A DNA stretch of 64,000 nt from Nocardia concava NBRC 100430 (GTDB lineage: Bacteria; Actinomycetota; Actinomycetes; Mycobacteriales; Mycobacteriaceae): NCBI RefSeq assembly GCF_000308815.1, contig NZ_BAFX01000135.1, forward strand, positions 27,407-91,406, in the 5' to 3' direction. The notes beneath the pieces are model-generated. The model was given only the letters and a program-made list of their open reading frames with translations, did no database searches and was not told the origin of the DNA. Shown in pieces: positions 7,550 through 14,992 of this stretch. How positions within the stretch are numbered: position 1 is the stretch's first letter; each line of letters starts with the position of its first letter. A program made the position numbers and the translations under genes.

Positions 7550-8548
7550 CTAAAGGCGCGGAGGGGCGGGGGAGCTTTCAGCCGCGGCCTGTAACAGCAC
7601 CTCGCCGAATTTCCGCATGTGGTCGGAGCCGCCGTACCAGGCCGCGACGATATCGACGGCTGCCGCGCGAGTGCGGCGTGCGGCCTGGGCAAATTCGGCG
7701 ACGGTGATCTCGCCGCTTTCGGCTGCTTTCGCAGCCTCGTCCAGATCGTGGCTGGCCGTCAGCAGTCGCATGATGTGGTGCAGTTCGATGGTGGCGTCGC
7801 TGGTGCGGAACTCGGCCGACTTCGATTCGCGAGGTGTCGGCTCCGACTCGACAGGAGCCGATTCCTGCTGCGCGACAACCGGTTCCGGCTCCGGGGCCGC
7901 GCGGCGGCGGGACGGGGCCTTGGGTGCGGGGGCGGGCACCGGCTCGCTCGGCACGTCCTGGACGCTCTCGCGCAGCGAGGCGGCGACGGCCTCCATGCTC
8001 TCCAGCCGGACCGGGTGCTCGGGCCGGACGGCGGGTTCGGGGTCCGGGGCGTAGCGGCGGGAGACGACGGGCTCGTCGATGACCGGGCTCGCGCCGAAGA
8101 CGTCTTCCTGCGCGGTGGTGCGGGTGGCGAACGGCGAGCCGTTGGTGGCCGGGTGCGCCGCGAAGGGCTCCCCGTTCGTGGCGGGCGCGGCGTACGCGTC
8201 GAGGTCGGTGGTGATGCGGGCCGCGAACGGCTCATCGGCGGCCAGGCGCGCGGCCACCGCCTCCGGATCCGCGGTGCGCTGCGGCAGATCCGGGGCCAGC
8301 CGGCGCGGCAGCGCATCGGATTCCGGTGCGCTGCGCAGGGTTACGGGCGCGGAGGACCACTGCACCGCCTGCACGTCCTGGCCATTGCGGCCCAGGCCAC
8401 CGTGGCTGCCGGTGTCGATGCCGGTGAGCACCGGGTTCGGCGAGGTGCCCGGCGACGCGGTATCCGGGTGGGTGAGGCGGTAGCCCGGCTGGCGCGCGGG
8501 GCGCGAATCTCCCGGACCGGCAGTGAAATCGGCATCCATGGCCGCCAT
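7550..8548 (-). CDS. hypothetical Pro/Ala/Glu-rich protein
   Basis: 332 residues from ATG 8548; a second ATG three codons in is equally possible. Not recognised. Residues 1-240 are low-complexity and likely disordered, with imperfect repeats such as ATNGEPFAAHPATNGSPFAT near residues 122-141. The last 85 residues look folded and mainly helical (TIELHHIMRLLTASHDLDE, then ITVAEFAQAARRTRAAAVDIVAAWYGG). No signal peptide or membrane segment, so probably cytoplasmic. The reading frame has strong codon bias and the opposite frames do not look like proteins. Confidence 0.65.
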   Translation of the reverse strand: MAAMDADFTAGPGDSRPARQPGYRLTHPDTASPGTSPNPVLTGIDTGSHGGLGRNGQDVQAVQWSSAPVTLRSAPESDALPRRLAPDLPQRTADPEAVAARLAADEPFAARITTDLDAYAAPATNGEPFAAHPATNGSPFATRTTAQEDVFGASPVIDEPVVSRRYAPDPEPAVRPEHPVRLESMEAVAASLRESVQDVPSEPVPAPAPKAPSRRRAAPEPEPVVAQQESAPVESEPTPRESKSAEFRTSDATIELHHIMRLLTASHDLDEAAKAAESGEITVAEFAQAARRTRAAAVDIVAAWYGGSDHMRKFGEVLLQAAAESSPAPPRL

Positions 8549-8684
8549 TCTTACCGGGCCGCGCTACCGGAGGCGAGTCGGGCCACGATTCCTGGCACGC
8601 CAGCGCACATCGTGAAACACGGCAGCGCACACCGTGAAAGCGATACACGATCAAGGGTATCGGGGCATTGACGCGACACGGATC

Positions 8685-9893
8685 TCAGCAGTTGGACGGC
8701 GCGGGTTCCCCGCGCAGGCGCGCATCGATCCAGGCGAAGGCGTCCGGCAGGCCCAGCACCGCCGCGGACAGATGCTCCGGCGACGGATTCATATCCATGT
8801 CCAGGCGCACCCCGGCCGCGCAATAGCGGCGATCGGTATTCACGATGGCGTCCACCGGAATCAGCGGATCGCTCGGCGAATGCCATTCGAAGACCGGGAT
8901 ATTCGGCACCCCGTCGTACAGCTCGAGGCTGTTCTCCTCCAGCACCGCCATCACGGTCGGATCGTCGATCATCGAAGTGCTGGCGGCGAATTCACGGGCG
9001 CTGTGACCCGCGCCGATCGCCATGATCTCGTTGGTGCAGCCATTGGCCATGGCATTGCGGGCGGCCAGGCCCGCCGGGTTCATCTGGGTGCTGATCGGCA
9101 GCCGATCCGGATACTCGCGCTCCAGCCCGATCGCCGCCGCCATGGCCAGCCCGAACGCCGGATGCGGCTGCAGGCCCAGGGAGTTCACCATCTTCACCAG
9201 ATTCATCGGCACCCCGCCGGTGGCCGCGCCCGCGAGCTTCAGCTCCGGCGCGTAGCGGGGCGCGAGCGCCGCGGCCCACGCGGTCGCCATGCCGCCGCCG
9301 GAGTATCCGGCCATGGCCACCTCGCTGTTGCCCAAACCCAATTCGGGCAGCCGCTGGGCCGCGCGAATACCGTCCAGCGTGATCTGCCCGCCCAATTTGG
9401 CCGCGCCATAAGCCGAATTCGGGCCGAGATGATCCGGCAGCGCCACCGACCAGCCGCGCCGCAGCGCGCCGTTCAGCGCGACGGCTTCCTTCACATACAG
9501 ATTCGGATCGCTGGTGTACAGCACCCGCGACACCGCGCAGTCGGCGCCGAGGCCGTTGATGATGTGCTGATAGGACAGCAGGGGTCCGTCGGTCCGATGC
9601 TCACGCGGGGTGAGCACGGTGGTGACGGCGGCGATCGGGCCGCCCTCCGAATTGGTGGACCGGAACTTCACCAGGGTGACGGTGGTGTCCGGGAAGATCG
9701 GCAGCGGCGGCATGGACCGCACCGCCAGCACGTCACCCGGATTGCGCTCGGCGAGATCGGCCGGTTGCGCGTAGAACGGATCCGGATCGGGCGCGGGATA
9801 GATCGGATCCGCCTGTGCCACAGGCGTCATTCCGGCCAGGGCCAGACCCGTCGTCAGGATTCCGAGCGCACGCAGCAACCACTTGGCCTTCAC
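8685..9893 (-). CDS. secreted lipase / triacylglycerol lipase (LIP family)
   Basis: 402 residues with a signal peptide (MKAKWLLRALGILTTGLALAG, cleavage near VAQA). Alpha/beta-hydrolase of the actinobacterial secretory lipase family. The nucleophile elbow is AGYSGGGMATAW, the acid is likely in HSPSDPLIPVD, and the histidine in NPSPEHLSAAV near the C-terminus. The stretch LSYQHIINGLGADC is typical of the family. Expected to hydrolyse acyl esters outside the cell. The upstream TetR gene is on the same strand 127 bp away and may control it. Confidence 0.88.
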   Translation of the reverse strand: MKAKWLLRALGILTTGLALAGMTPVAQADPIYPAPDPDPFYAQPADLAERNPGDVLAVRSMPPLPIFPDTTVTLVKFRSTNSEGGPIAAVTTVLTPREHRTDGPLLSYQHIINGLGADCAVSRVLYTSDPNLYVKEAVALNGALRRGWSVALPDHLGPNSAYGAAKLGGQITLDGIRAAQRLPELGLGNSEVAMAGYSGGGMATAWAAALAPRYAPELKLAGAATGGVPMNLVKMVNSLGLQPHPAFGLAMAAAIGLEREYPDRLPISTQMNPAGLAARNAMANGCTNEIMAIGAGHSAREFAASTSMIDDPTVMAVLEENSLELYDGVPNIPVFEWHSPSDPLIPVDAIVNTDRRYCAAGVRLDMDMNPSPEHLSAAVLGLPDAFAWIDARLRGEPAPSNC

Positions 9894-10020
9894 CAGGTTC
9901 CTCCACGATCTTCGCAGTGAAAATCACACGCTTAACCCATGACGAGTGTCGTCCGGGAGTCGTGAAGAAGATATAGCGACACGCCAGCAAACATTTTCGG
10001 CCGGCGAAATATGGCCGGGC

Positions 10021-10635
10021 TCAGCCCATCTGGGTCATGCCCGCCGCGACCACCTGGGCCACGTTCATGATCTCGTCGGCCGTCGGCAGCGGCACCCCGT
10101 CCAGGGCATGCAACCGATCGGTGCTCGCGATGGCCAGCATGGCCGACACCCACGCCGCCGCGCAGGCCCGCAGCGTCCCCGGCTGCACCGGGGTGGGCGT
10201 GCTCGCCGCCAGCACCCACGCGGTCGCGTCGAGCAGCTGATCACGCATGCGGCGCAATTGTTTCCGCACATCCGGATGGGTGTCGGCCTCGCGCCACATG
10301 ATCACCCGCAGCACCGAGGAGTGGTTGTCGCGCAGATTCAGCGCGGCGTCCATATTGACCAGGCTCTTGGCCGGATCGCCGGGGACCACCACGGATTCGA
10401 TGTCATCGAGCGGCTGCGGCGGAACCCGCTCCTCCATCAGGGCCGAGAGAATCGCGCCCTTGGTCGGGAAGTAATAGAAGACCAGGCCCTTCGGCACCCC
10501 GGCCGCATCGGCGATCGAGGCCGTGGGGGTCGCGTCGAATCCATTTGCCGCGAAGAGCCTTTCGGCAGCATCGAGGATGAGCTGGCGAGCATCCCCGTCG
10601 GTCTTCTTGCTGCGACGACGCCGTGGTGTGGGCAC
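10021..10635 (-). CDS. TetR family transcriptional regulator
   Basis: 204 residues. Basic N-terminus MPTPRRRRSKK, then a TetR helix-turn-helix: LILDAAERLFAANGFDATPTASIADAAGVPKGLVFYYFPTKGAIL. The C-terminal half is a helical ligand domain with no recognised subtype. The next gene downstream is the secreted lipase; the pairing suggests control of lipid use but no operator could be assigned. Confidence 0.88.
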   Translation of the reverse strand: MPTPRRRRSKKTDGDARQLILDAAERLFAANGFDATPTASIADAAGVPKGLVFYYFPTKGAILSALMEERVPPQPLDDIESVVVPGDPAKSLVNMDAALNLRDNHSSVLRVIMWREADTHPDVRKQLRRMRDQLLDATAWVLAASTPTPVQPGTLRACAAAWVSAMLAIASTDRLHALDGVPLPTADEIMNVAQVVAAGMTQMG

Positions 10636-10720
10636 TGCTCGACTTCCTCCTCACGCTCACGAGCGGAGGCTTCCGCCACCGGTCGGGCGGACGTAGACGA
10701 CAAGCATAACGCGCGGATAC

Positions 10721-10766
10721 GCCGACCTCGGGACTCTCCCGCGGTCACGGGGGTCCCGAGGCCGGC
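10721..10766. terminator. hairpin downstream of the SPW-repeat gene
   Basis: Arms around CCTCGGGAC (10726-10734) and GTCCCGAGG (10753-10761), extending with one mismatch to a 14-bp stem; the loop contains a further CCCG/CGGG pair. It lies just beyond the stop of the leftward SPW gene. No T-run. Confidence 0.55.
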
Positions 10767-10780
10767 GTGCCCGGTACCGG

Positions 10781-11131
10781 TCAGTGCGCCGCGGCGCCGA
10801 AACGACCCGCAACCTCGGGCATCTCGGCCAATGCGACCACCACCGTCAACGCACCCACGATCCACGCAACCCACGAGGCGTTGCTGTAGGAGTGGAAGTT
10901 CATCACCCACGGGGAGATGAACATCAGGACGCCCAGCACGCCGAGCGCGCGGCCGGTCCAGGAGCTGGCCCGGTCGGTGAGCTGGGACAGGCCCGCGAGT
11001 GCGATCAGCACGCCGAGCACCACGAGGGACCACAGTGCGCGGTTGCTGTGCGCCACCCAGATCGGGGACAGCGCGGCGACTGCGCCGAGCACGACGGTTA
11101 CGGCCTGCTCGGCGCGACTCACGGTGAACAT
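10781..11131 (-). CDS. SPW-repeat membrane protein
   Basis: 116 residues from ATG 11131, which has a near-perfect AAAGGAGG; the longer frame to 11251 is rejected on that ground. Four hydrophobic helices with two SPW-type motifs, ALSPIWVAHSN near residue 20 and ISPWVMNFHSY near residue 73, define the small SPW-repeat integral membrane family. Function unknown. It is divergent from the FAD-dependent reductase. Confidence 0.85.
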   Translation of the reverse strand: MFTVSRAEQAVTVVLGAVAALSPIWVAHSNRALWSLVVLGVLIALAGLSQLTDRASSWTGRALGVLGVLMFISPWVMNFHSYSNASWVAWIVGALTVVVALAEMPEVAGRFGAAAH

Positions 11132-11183
11132 GGAATGCCTCCTTTGAAAGGCGAGGGAATATGTTCTGCTTTCGTTGTATTCC

Positions 11184-11205
11184 TGATTGACCGCCCGATC
11201 AATCA
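11184..11205. promoter_or_regulatory. inverted repeat between SPW and reductase genes
   Basis: Exact 7-bp arms TGATTGA and TCAATCA separated by 8 bp, giving a 22-bp dyad in a divergent intergenic region. Size and form suit a TetR-type operator; the regulator is not identified. Confidence 0.4.
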
Positions 11206-11288
11206 ATGCTCGGATACGCTTCGGCCGCAGTTCGGGTGTGACGCGCGACACATCGATGCGCGTGCTCGGGAACCGATATGGTTACCGC

Positions 11289-12482
11289 ATGTCGGACTCG
11301 GTAGAACACGTTCTAATAGTGGGTGCGGGGCTGGCGGGACTCCGCACCGCCGAAGAGCTGCGACGTGCGGGTTACCCGGGCGAGATCACCCTGCTCGGCG
11401 ATGAGAACCGAGCGCCCTACGACCGGCCGCCGCTGTCCAAGCAGTACATGCGCGGCGAGACCGACGACACCGCCCTGCGGCCCGCCGAGTTCTACGCGGA
11501 GGAGCGGATTCAGTTACGGCTGGGCGCCACCGCCACCGGGGTCGACACCACCGCGCGGCGGGTCCGGCTGTCCGATGGCAGCGAGCTGGGCTACGACGCC
11601 CTGGTGATCGCCACGGGTTTGCGGCCGCGTCGCATTCCGGGACTGCCCGAGGTTTCCGGGGTGCACGTGCTGCGCTCGCACGAGGACGCCGCCGGGCTGC
11701 GCGACCATTTGGCGGGCGCGCGCAAGGCCGTCATCGTCGGCGCGGGATTCATCGGCTGCGAACTCGCGGCGAGCTTCCGGGCGCGCGGTCTCGACGTGAC
11801 CATCGTCGAACCACAGCCCACTCCCCTGTTCGCCGCGCTCGGCGCGGAGGTGGGCGCGCTGGTGACCCGGCTGCACGAATCCGAGGGCGTCGAGGTGCGC
11901 TGCGGAGTCGGCATGGAATCGCTTGTCACCGAGGGCGACTCGGTCAGCGGCGTGCGCCTGGCGGACGGCGGCGTCATCGACGCCGACCTGGTGGTCATCG
12001 GTATCGGCTCGGTGCCGGTCACCGACTGGCTGGCCGACTCCGGCATTCCGCTCGCCGCGCCCGGCGAGGGCGGCGGCGTGCTCGCCGACGAGACCGGCCG
12101 CACCTCGGTTCCCGGCGTCTGGGCGGTCGGCGATGTGGCCGCCTGGCCGCATGCCAGCGGCCGTCTCAAGCGTGTGGAGCACTGGACCAATGCGGGCGAG
12201 CAGGCGCAGGCGCTGGCCGCGGCGCTGCTCGGTACCGAGGCGAGTGCCGACGTCCAGGTGCCGTACGTCTGGAGCGACCAGTACGACATGAAGATTCAGG
12301 TGCTGGGGATCCCCGCGCTGGCCGACGAGATCCGCGTCGTGGAGGACAAGGGGCGCAAGTTCCTCGCCCATTACCTGCGCGCGGGCCAGCTGGTCGCCGT
12401 GGTGGGCGCGAGCATGGTCGGCAAGGTCATGAAGGCCCGGGCGGAACTCGCCGCGAACCTGAGGCCCACCGCCGTCGGCTGA
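11289..12482 (+). CDS. FAD-dependent NAD(P)H:ferredoxin reductase (rhodocoxin/putidaredoxin reductase type)
   Basis: 397 residues from ATG 11289. It has the glutathione-reductase fold: FAD site VGAGLAG (residues 11-17), YDRPPLSKQYM near 47-57, ATGLRPRRIPG, a second dinucleotide motif VGAGFIGCELAAS, and the C-terminal FAD motif WAVGDVAAW. Such reductases feed electrons through a small ferredoxin to P450s. No ferredoxin gene is adjacent; possible clients include the P450 at 1050. A KstR-type 14-mer lies inside codons 5-9, so the gene probably belongs to the steroid regulon and may be transcribed leaderless. Confidence 0.9.
   Translation: MSDSVEHVLIVGAGLAGLRTAEELRRAGYPGEITLLGDENRAPYDRPPLSKQYMRGETDDTALRPAEFYAEERIQLRLGATATGVDTTARRVRLSDGSELGYDALVIATGLRPRRIPGLPEVSGVHVLRSHEDAAGLRDHLAGARKAVIVGAGFIGCELAASFRARGLDVTIVEPQPTPLFAALGAEVGALVTRLHESEGVEVRCGVGMESLVTEGDSVSGVRLADGGVIDADLVVIGIGSVPVTDWLADSGIPLAAPGEGGGVLADETGRTSVPGVWAVGDVAAWPHASGRLKRVEHWTNAGEQAQALAAALLGTEASADVQVPYVWSDQYDMKIQVLGIPALADEIRVVEDKGRKFLAHYLRAGQLVAVVGASMVGKVMKARAELAANLRPTAVG
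11302..11315. promoter_or_regulatory. KstR-type operator inside the 5' coding end of the reductase gene
   Basis: TAGAACACGTTCTA, identical to the core upstream of kshB and fprB, starts 13 bp after the A of the ATG and encodes part of VEHVLI. A bound repressor here would block elongation or overlap a leaderless start. Confidence 0.7.
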
Positions 12483-12529
12483 GCGGTATCGACCCCGCGG
12501 TTCGCGGTATCGCCGGGGTCTTCATTACC

Positions 12530-13333
12530 GTGCTAGGTGTGATCGTCGCGCTCATCGACTCCGGACTGGGGCTGCTGCCCACGGCCGCCTGGTTGCGGAA
12601 GCTGCGGCCCGATCTCGACCTGCTGCTGCTCAATGATCCCGACGGCGCGCCGTGGGGGCCGAAACCGGAGCAGTGGGTCATCGACCGGGTACTGGACACC
12701 GCGCGCCTCGCCCTGCGCGAGGGCGCGGAAGTCATTGTGCTGCCGTGCAATACGGCCAGCGTCACCGCCCTCGAACACGTCCGCGCCATGGTCGGCCCCG
12801 GCGTGCCCGTGATCGGCACCGTGCCCGCGATCAAGCCCGCGGCCGCCGCTTGCCGGAAGGTCGCTGTCTGGGCGACCGCGGCCACCACCGCCAGCGCCTA
12901 CCAGGCCGACCTGATCGCCCGCTTCGGCGGCGACGCGGATATCACCGGGGTCGCCTGCCACGGCCTGGCCGATGCCATCGACCGCGGGGATCTGCCCGTC
13001 ATCGCCGAGGCCATTGCCGACGCGGCCGCGCGCACCCCCGCCGACACCGAGGGCATCGTGCTGGGCTGCACCCATTACCCGCTCGTCCTGGACGACATCC
13101 TCGCCGCGCTGCCGGCCGGTGTCCGCGTCTTCGACAGCGCGGAAGCCGTTGCGGGCCAGACCCTGCGCCGCCTGGACGCCCTGGGCCGCCCGAGCGCCGG
13201 TGGCGGCCGTGTGCGCGTCATGGTCAGTGGCCGATCCGGCGAATTGCCCGCTGCCGCAGCCGCTTTCGAATCCGGCCGGATCCTGGGCGCGACCCCGGCG
13301 GACGGCAAGATCACTGCCGCGCAACAGCTCTGA
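12530..13333 (+). CDS. glutamate/aspartate racemase family protein (MurI-like)
   Basis: 267 residues from GTG 12530; GTG 12539 is an alternative start. It keeps the racemase signatures: ALIDSGLGLLPTAAWL (canonical DSGxGGL, here slightly changed), the first catalytic cysteine in VLPCNTASVTALE, and the second in IVLGCTHYPLVLDD. If a true MurI it makes D-glutamate for peptidoglycan. Divergence at the N-terminus leaves room for another amino-acid racemase. The gene follows the reductase after 47 bp on the same strand. Confidence 0.8.
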   Translation: MLGVIVALIDSGLGLLPTAAWLRKLRPDLDLLLLNDPDGAPWGPKPEQWVIDRVLDTARLALREGAEVIVLPCNTASVTALEHVRAMVGPGVPVIGTVPAIKPAAAACRKVAVWATAATTASAYQADLIARFGGDADITGVACHGLADAIDRGDLPVIAEAIADAAARTPADTEGIVLGCTHYPLVLDDILAALPAGVRVFDSAEAVAGQTLRRLDALGRPSAGGGRVRVMVSGRSGELPAAAAAFESGRILGATPADGKITAAQQL

Positions 13334-13368
13334 CGTTTGATCCCGGCCGAGCCGGGCAGGTCTGCGAC

Positions 13369-13599
13369 ATGACCACGAAAGAAGAACGGCCCGTCACTCC
13401 GGAGCCCGAGCGGACCCCGGAGCCCGAGCGGACCCCGGAGCCCGAGGTGACCGACGAGCATCGCGCCCAGGCCCATCGCATGGCCGAGAGCTACAAGGAC
13501 GAGCGCCGGCCGAGCGTCCTGCCCGGCAGCGACGGCATGGTCTCCGGCACCGCCGTCACCGATTGGATCGACGAGAACGGCGAGCCCCGCAAGTCCTGA
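13369..13599 (+). CDS. small acidic hypothetical protein with PEPERT repeats
   Basis: 76 residues, ATG at 13369, 35 bp after the racemase-like gene. Not recognised. The N-terminal third is a PEPERT repeat; the rest is charged (EHRAQAHRMAESYKDERRPSVLPGSD, split here as AHRMAESYKDE and LPGSDGMVSGTAV) and ends in WIDENGEPRKS. No membrane segment. Ends at a strong terminator. Confidence 0.7.
   Translation: MTTKEERPVTPEPERTPEPERTPEPEVTDEHRAQAHRMAESYKDERRPSVLPGSDGMVSGTAVTDWIDENGEPRKS
13399..13446 (+). repeat. 18-bp tandem repeat coding for PEPERT
   Basis: Two exact copies of an 18-bp unit (13399-13416, 13417-13434) and a 12-bp partial third copy, beginning CCGGAGCCCGAG. In-frame, so copy number can change without frameshift. 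Confidence 0.9.
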
Positions 13600-13614
13600 A
13601 GACCCCCGAAAACA

Positions 13615-13650
13615 CAAGCGGCGCCGCTCCTTTCGGAGCGACGCCGCTTG
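13615..13650. terminator. bidirectional terminator between the small protein gene and tuf
   Basis: CAAGCGGCG/CGCCGCTTG outer arms and CGCTCC/GGAGCG inner arms, one mismatch between, TTTC loop: a 15-bp stem between convergent genes and just beyond the tuf stop. Confidence 0.85.
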
Positions 13651-13686
13651 CTAGCGATTCAAGGAATCACCAGGTGATTCAGGAAA

Positions 13687-14877
13687 TCACTTGATGATCT
13701 TGGTGACGCGACCGGCACCGACGGTGCGGCCACCCTCACGGATCGCGAAACGCAGGCCCTCGTCCATGGCGACCGGCTGGATCAGCTTGACGCTCATCTC
13801 GGTGTTGTCGCCCGGCATGACCATCTCGGTGCCCTCGGGGAGGGTCACGACGCCGGTCACGTCGGTGGTACGGAAGTAGAACTGCGGGCGGTAGTTGTTG
13901 AAGAACGGGGTGTGGCGGCCGCCCTCGTCCTTCGACAGGATGTACGCCTGGCCCTCGAACTCGGTGTGCGGGGTGGTGGTGCCCGGCTTCACGACGACCT
14001 GGCCACGCTCGACATCTTCGCGCTTGATACCACGGACCAGCAGACCGACGTTGTCGCCCGCCTGGCCGTTGTCGAGGAGCTTGCGGAACATCTCGATGCC
14101 CGTGATGGTGGTCTTGGTGACCTTCTCACGGATGCCGACGATCTCGACTTCCTCGTTCACGTTGATGATGCCGCGCTCGATACGACCGGTGACGACGGTG
14201 CCACGACCGGTGATCGTGAAGACGTCCTCGATCGGCATCAGGAAGGGCTTGTCGGTCTCACGGACCGGGTCCGGGATCGACTCGTCGACGGCGTTCATCA
14301 GGTCGAGAACGGACTGCGCCCACTTCTCGTCACCCTCGAGGGCCTTCAGGCCGGAGACGCGCACGACGGGGGCATCCTCGTCGAACTCCTGCGAAGCCAG
14401 CAGCTCGCGGACCTCCATCTCGACGAGCTCGAGGATTTCCTCGTCGTCGACCATGTCGGACTTGTTCAGCGCGACAAGGATGTAAGGAACGCCGACCTGG
14501 CGGGCGAGCAGCACGTGCTCACGGGTCTGCGGCATCGGGCCGTCGGTGGCGGCCACGACCAGGATCGCGCCGTCCATCTGGGCGGCACCGGTGATCATGT
14601 TCTTGATGTAGTCCGCGTGGCCCGGGGCGTCGACGTGCGCGTAGTGGCGCTTCTCGGTCTGGTACTCGACGTGGGAGATGTTGATCGTGATACCACGAGC
14701 CTTCTCCTCCGGCGCCTTGTCGATCTGGTCGAACGCGAAGGCCGCGTTCAGGTCCGGGTACTTGTCAGCCAGCACCTTGGTGATCGCCGCGGTCAGCGTG
14801 GTCTTGCCGTGGTCGACGTGACCAATGGTGCCGATGTTGACGTGGGGCTTCGTCCGCTCGAACTTCGCCTTCGCCAC
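13687..14877 (-). CDS. tuf: translation elongation factor Tu
   Basis: 396 residues with GTG start at 14877. GTPase that delivers aminoacyl-tRNA to the ribosome. GTP-binding motifs: GHVDHGKTTL (G1), DAPGHADY (G3), NKSD (G4). The end reads VGAGRVTKIIK, as in the family. Last gene of the rpsL-rpsG-fusA-tuf operon, 115 bp after fusA, followed by a strong terminator. Confidence 0.99.
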   Translation of the reverse strand: MAKAKFERTKPHVNIGTIGHVDHGKTTLTAAITKVLADKYPDLNAAFAFDQIDKAPEEKARGITINISHVEYQTEKRHYAHVDAPGHADYIKNMITGAAQMDGAILVVAATDGPMPQTREHVLLARQVGVPYILVALNKSDMVDDEEILELVEMEVRELLASQEFDEDAPVVRVSGLKALEGDEKWAQSVLDLMNAVDESIPDPVRETDKPFLMPIEDVFTITGRGTVVTGRIERGIINVNEEVEIVGIREKVTKTTITGIEMFRKLLDNGQAGDNVGLLVRGIKREDVERGQVVVKPGTTTPHTEFEGQAYILSKDEGGRHTPFFNNYRPQFYFRTTDVTGVVTLPEGTEMVMPGDNTEMSVKLIQPVAMDEGLRFAIREGGRTVGAGRVTKIIK

Positions 14878-14992
14878 TGTTGTCCTCCTGGACTAGTTAG
14901 TGCGTGCTTTTTGCAGCAGTGCGGTTTGTATTACTTGGGGTCGATCGACGACCACTCGGGACGGATTCTCGCAAACCCGTCCCGACAGCGAA

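Noticed and set aside
13399..13446. CRISPR-like repeat array
   Set aside because: Units are 18 bp, adjacent, without spacers and inside a coding frame.
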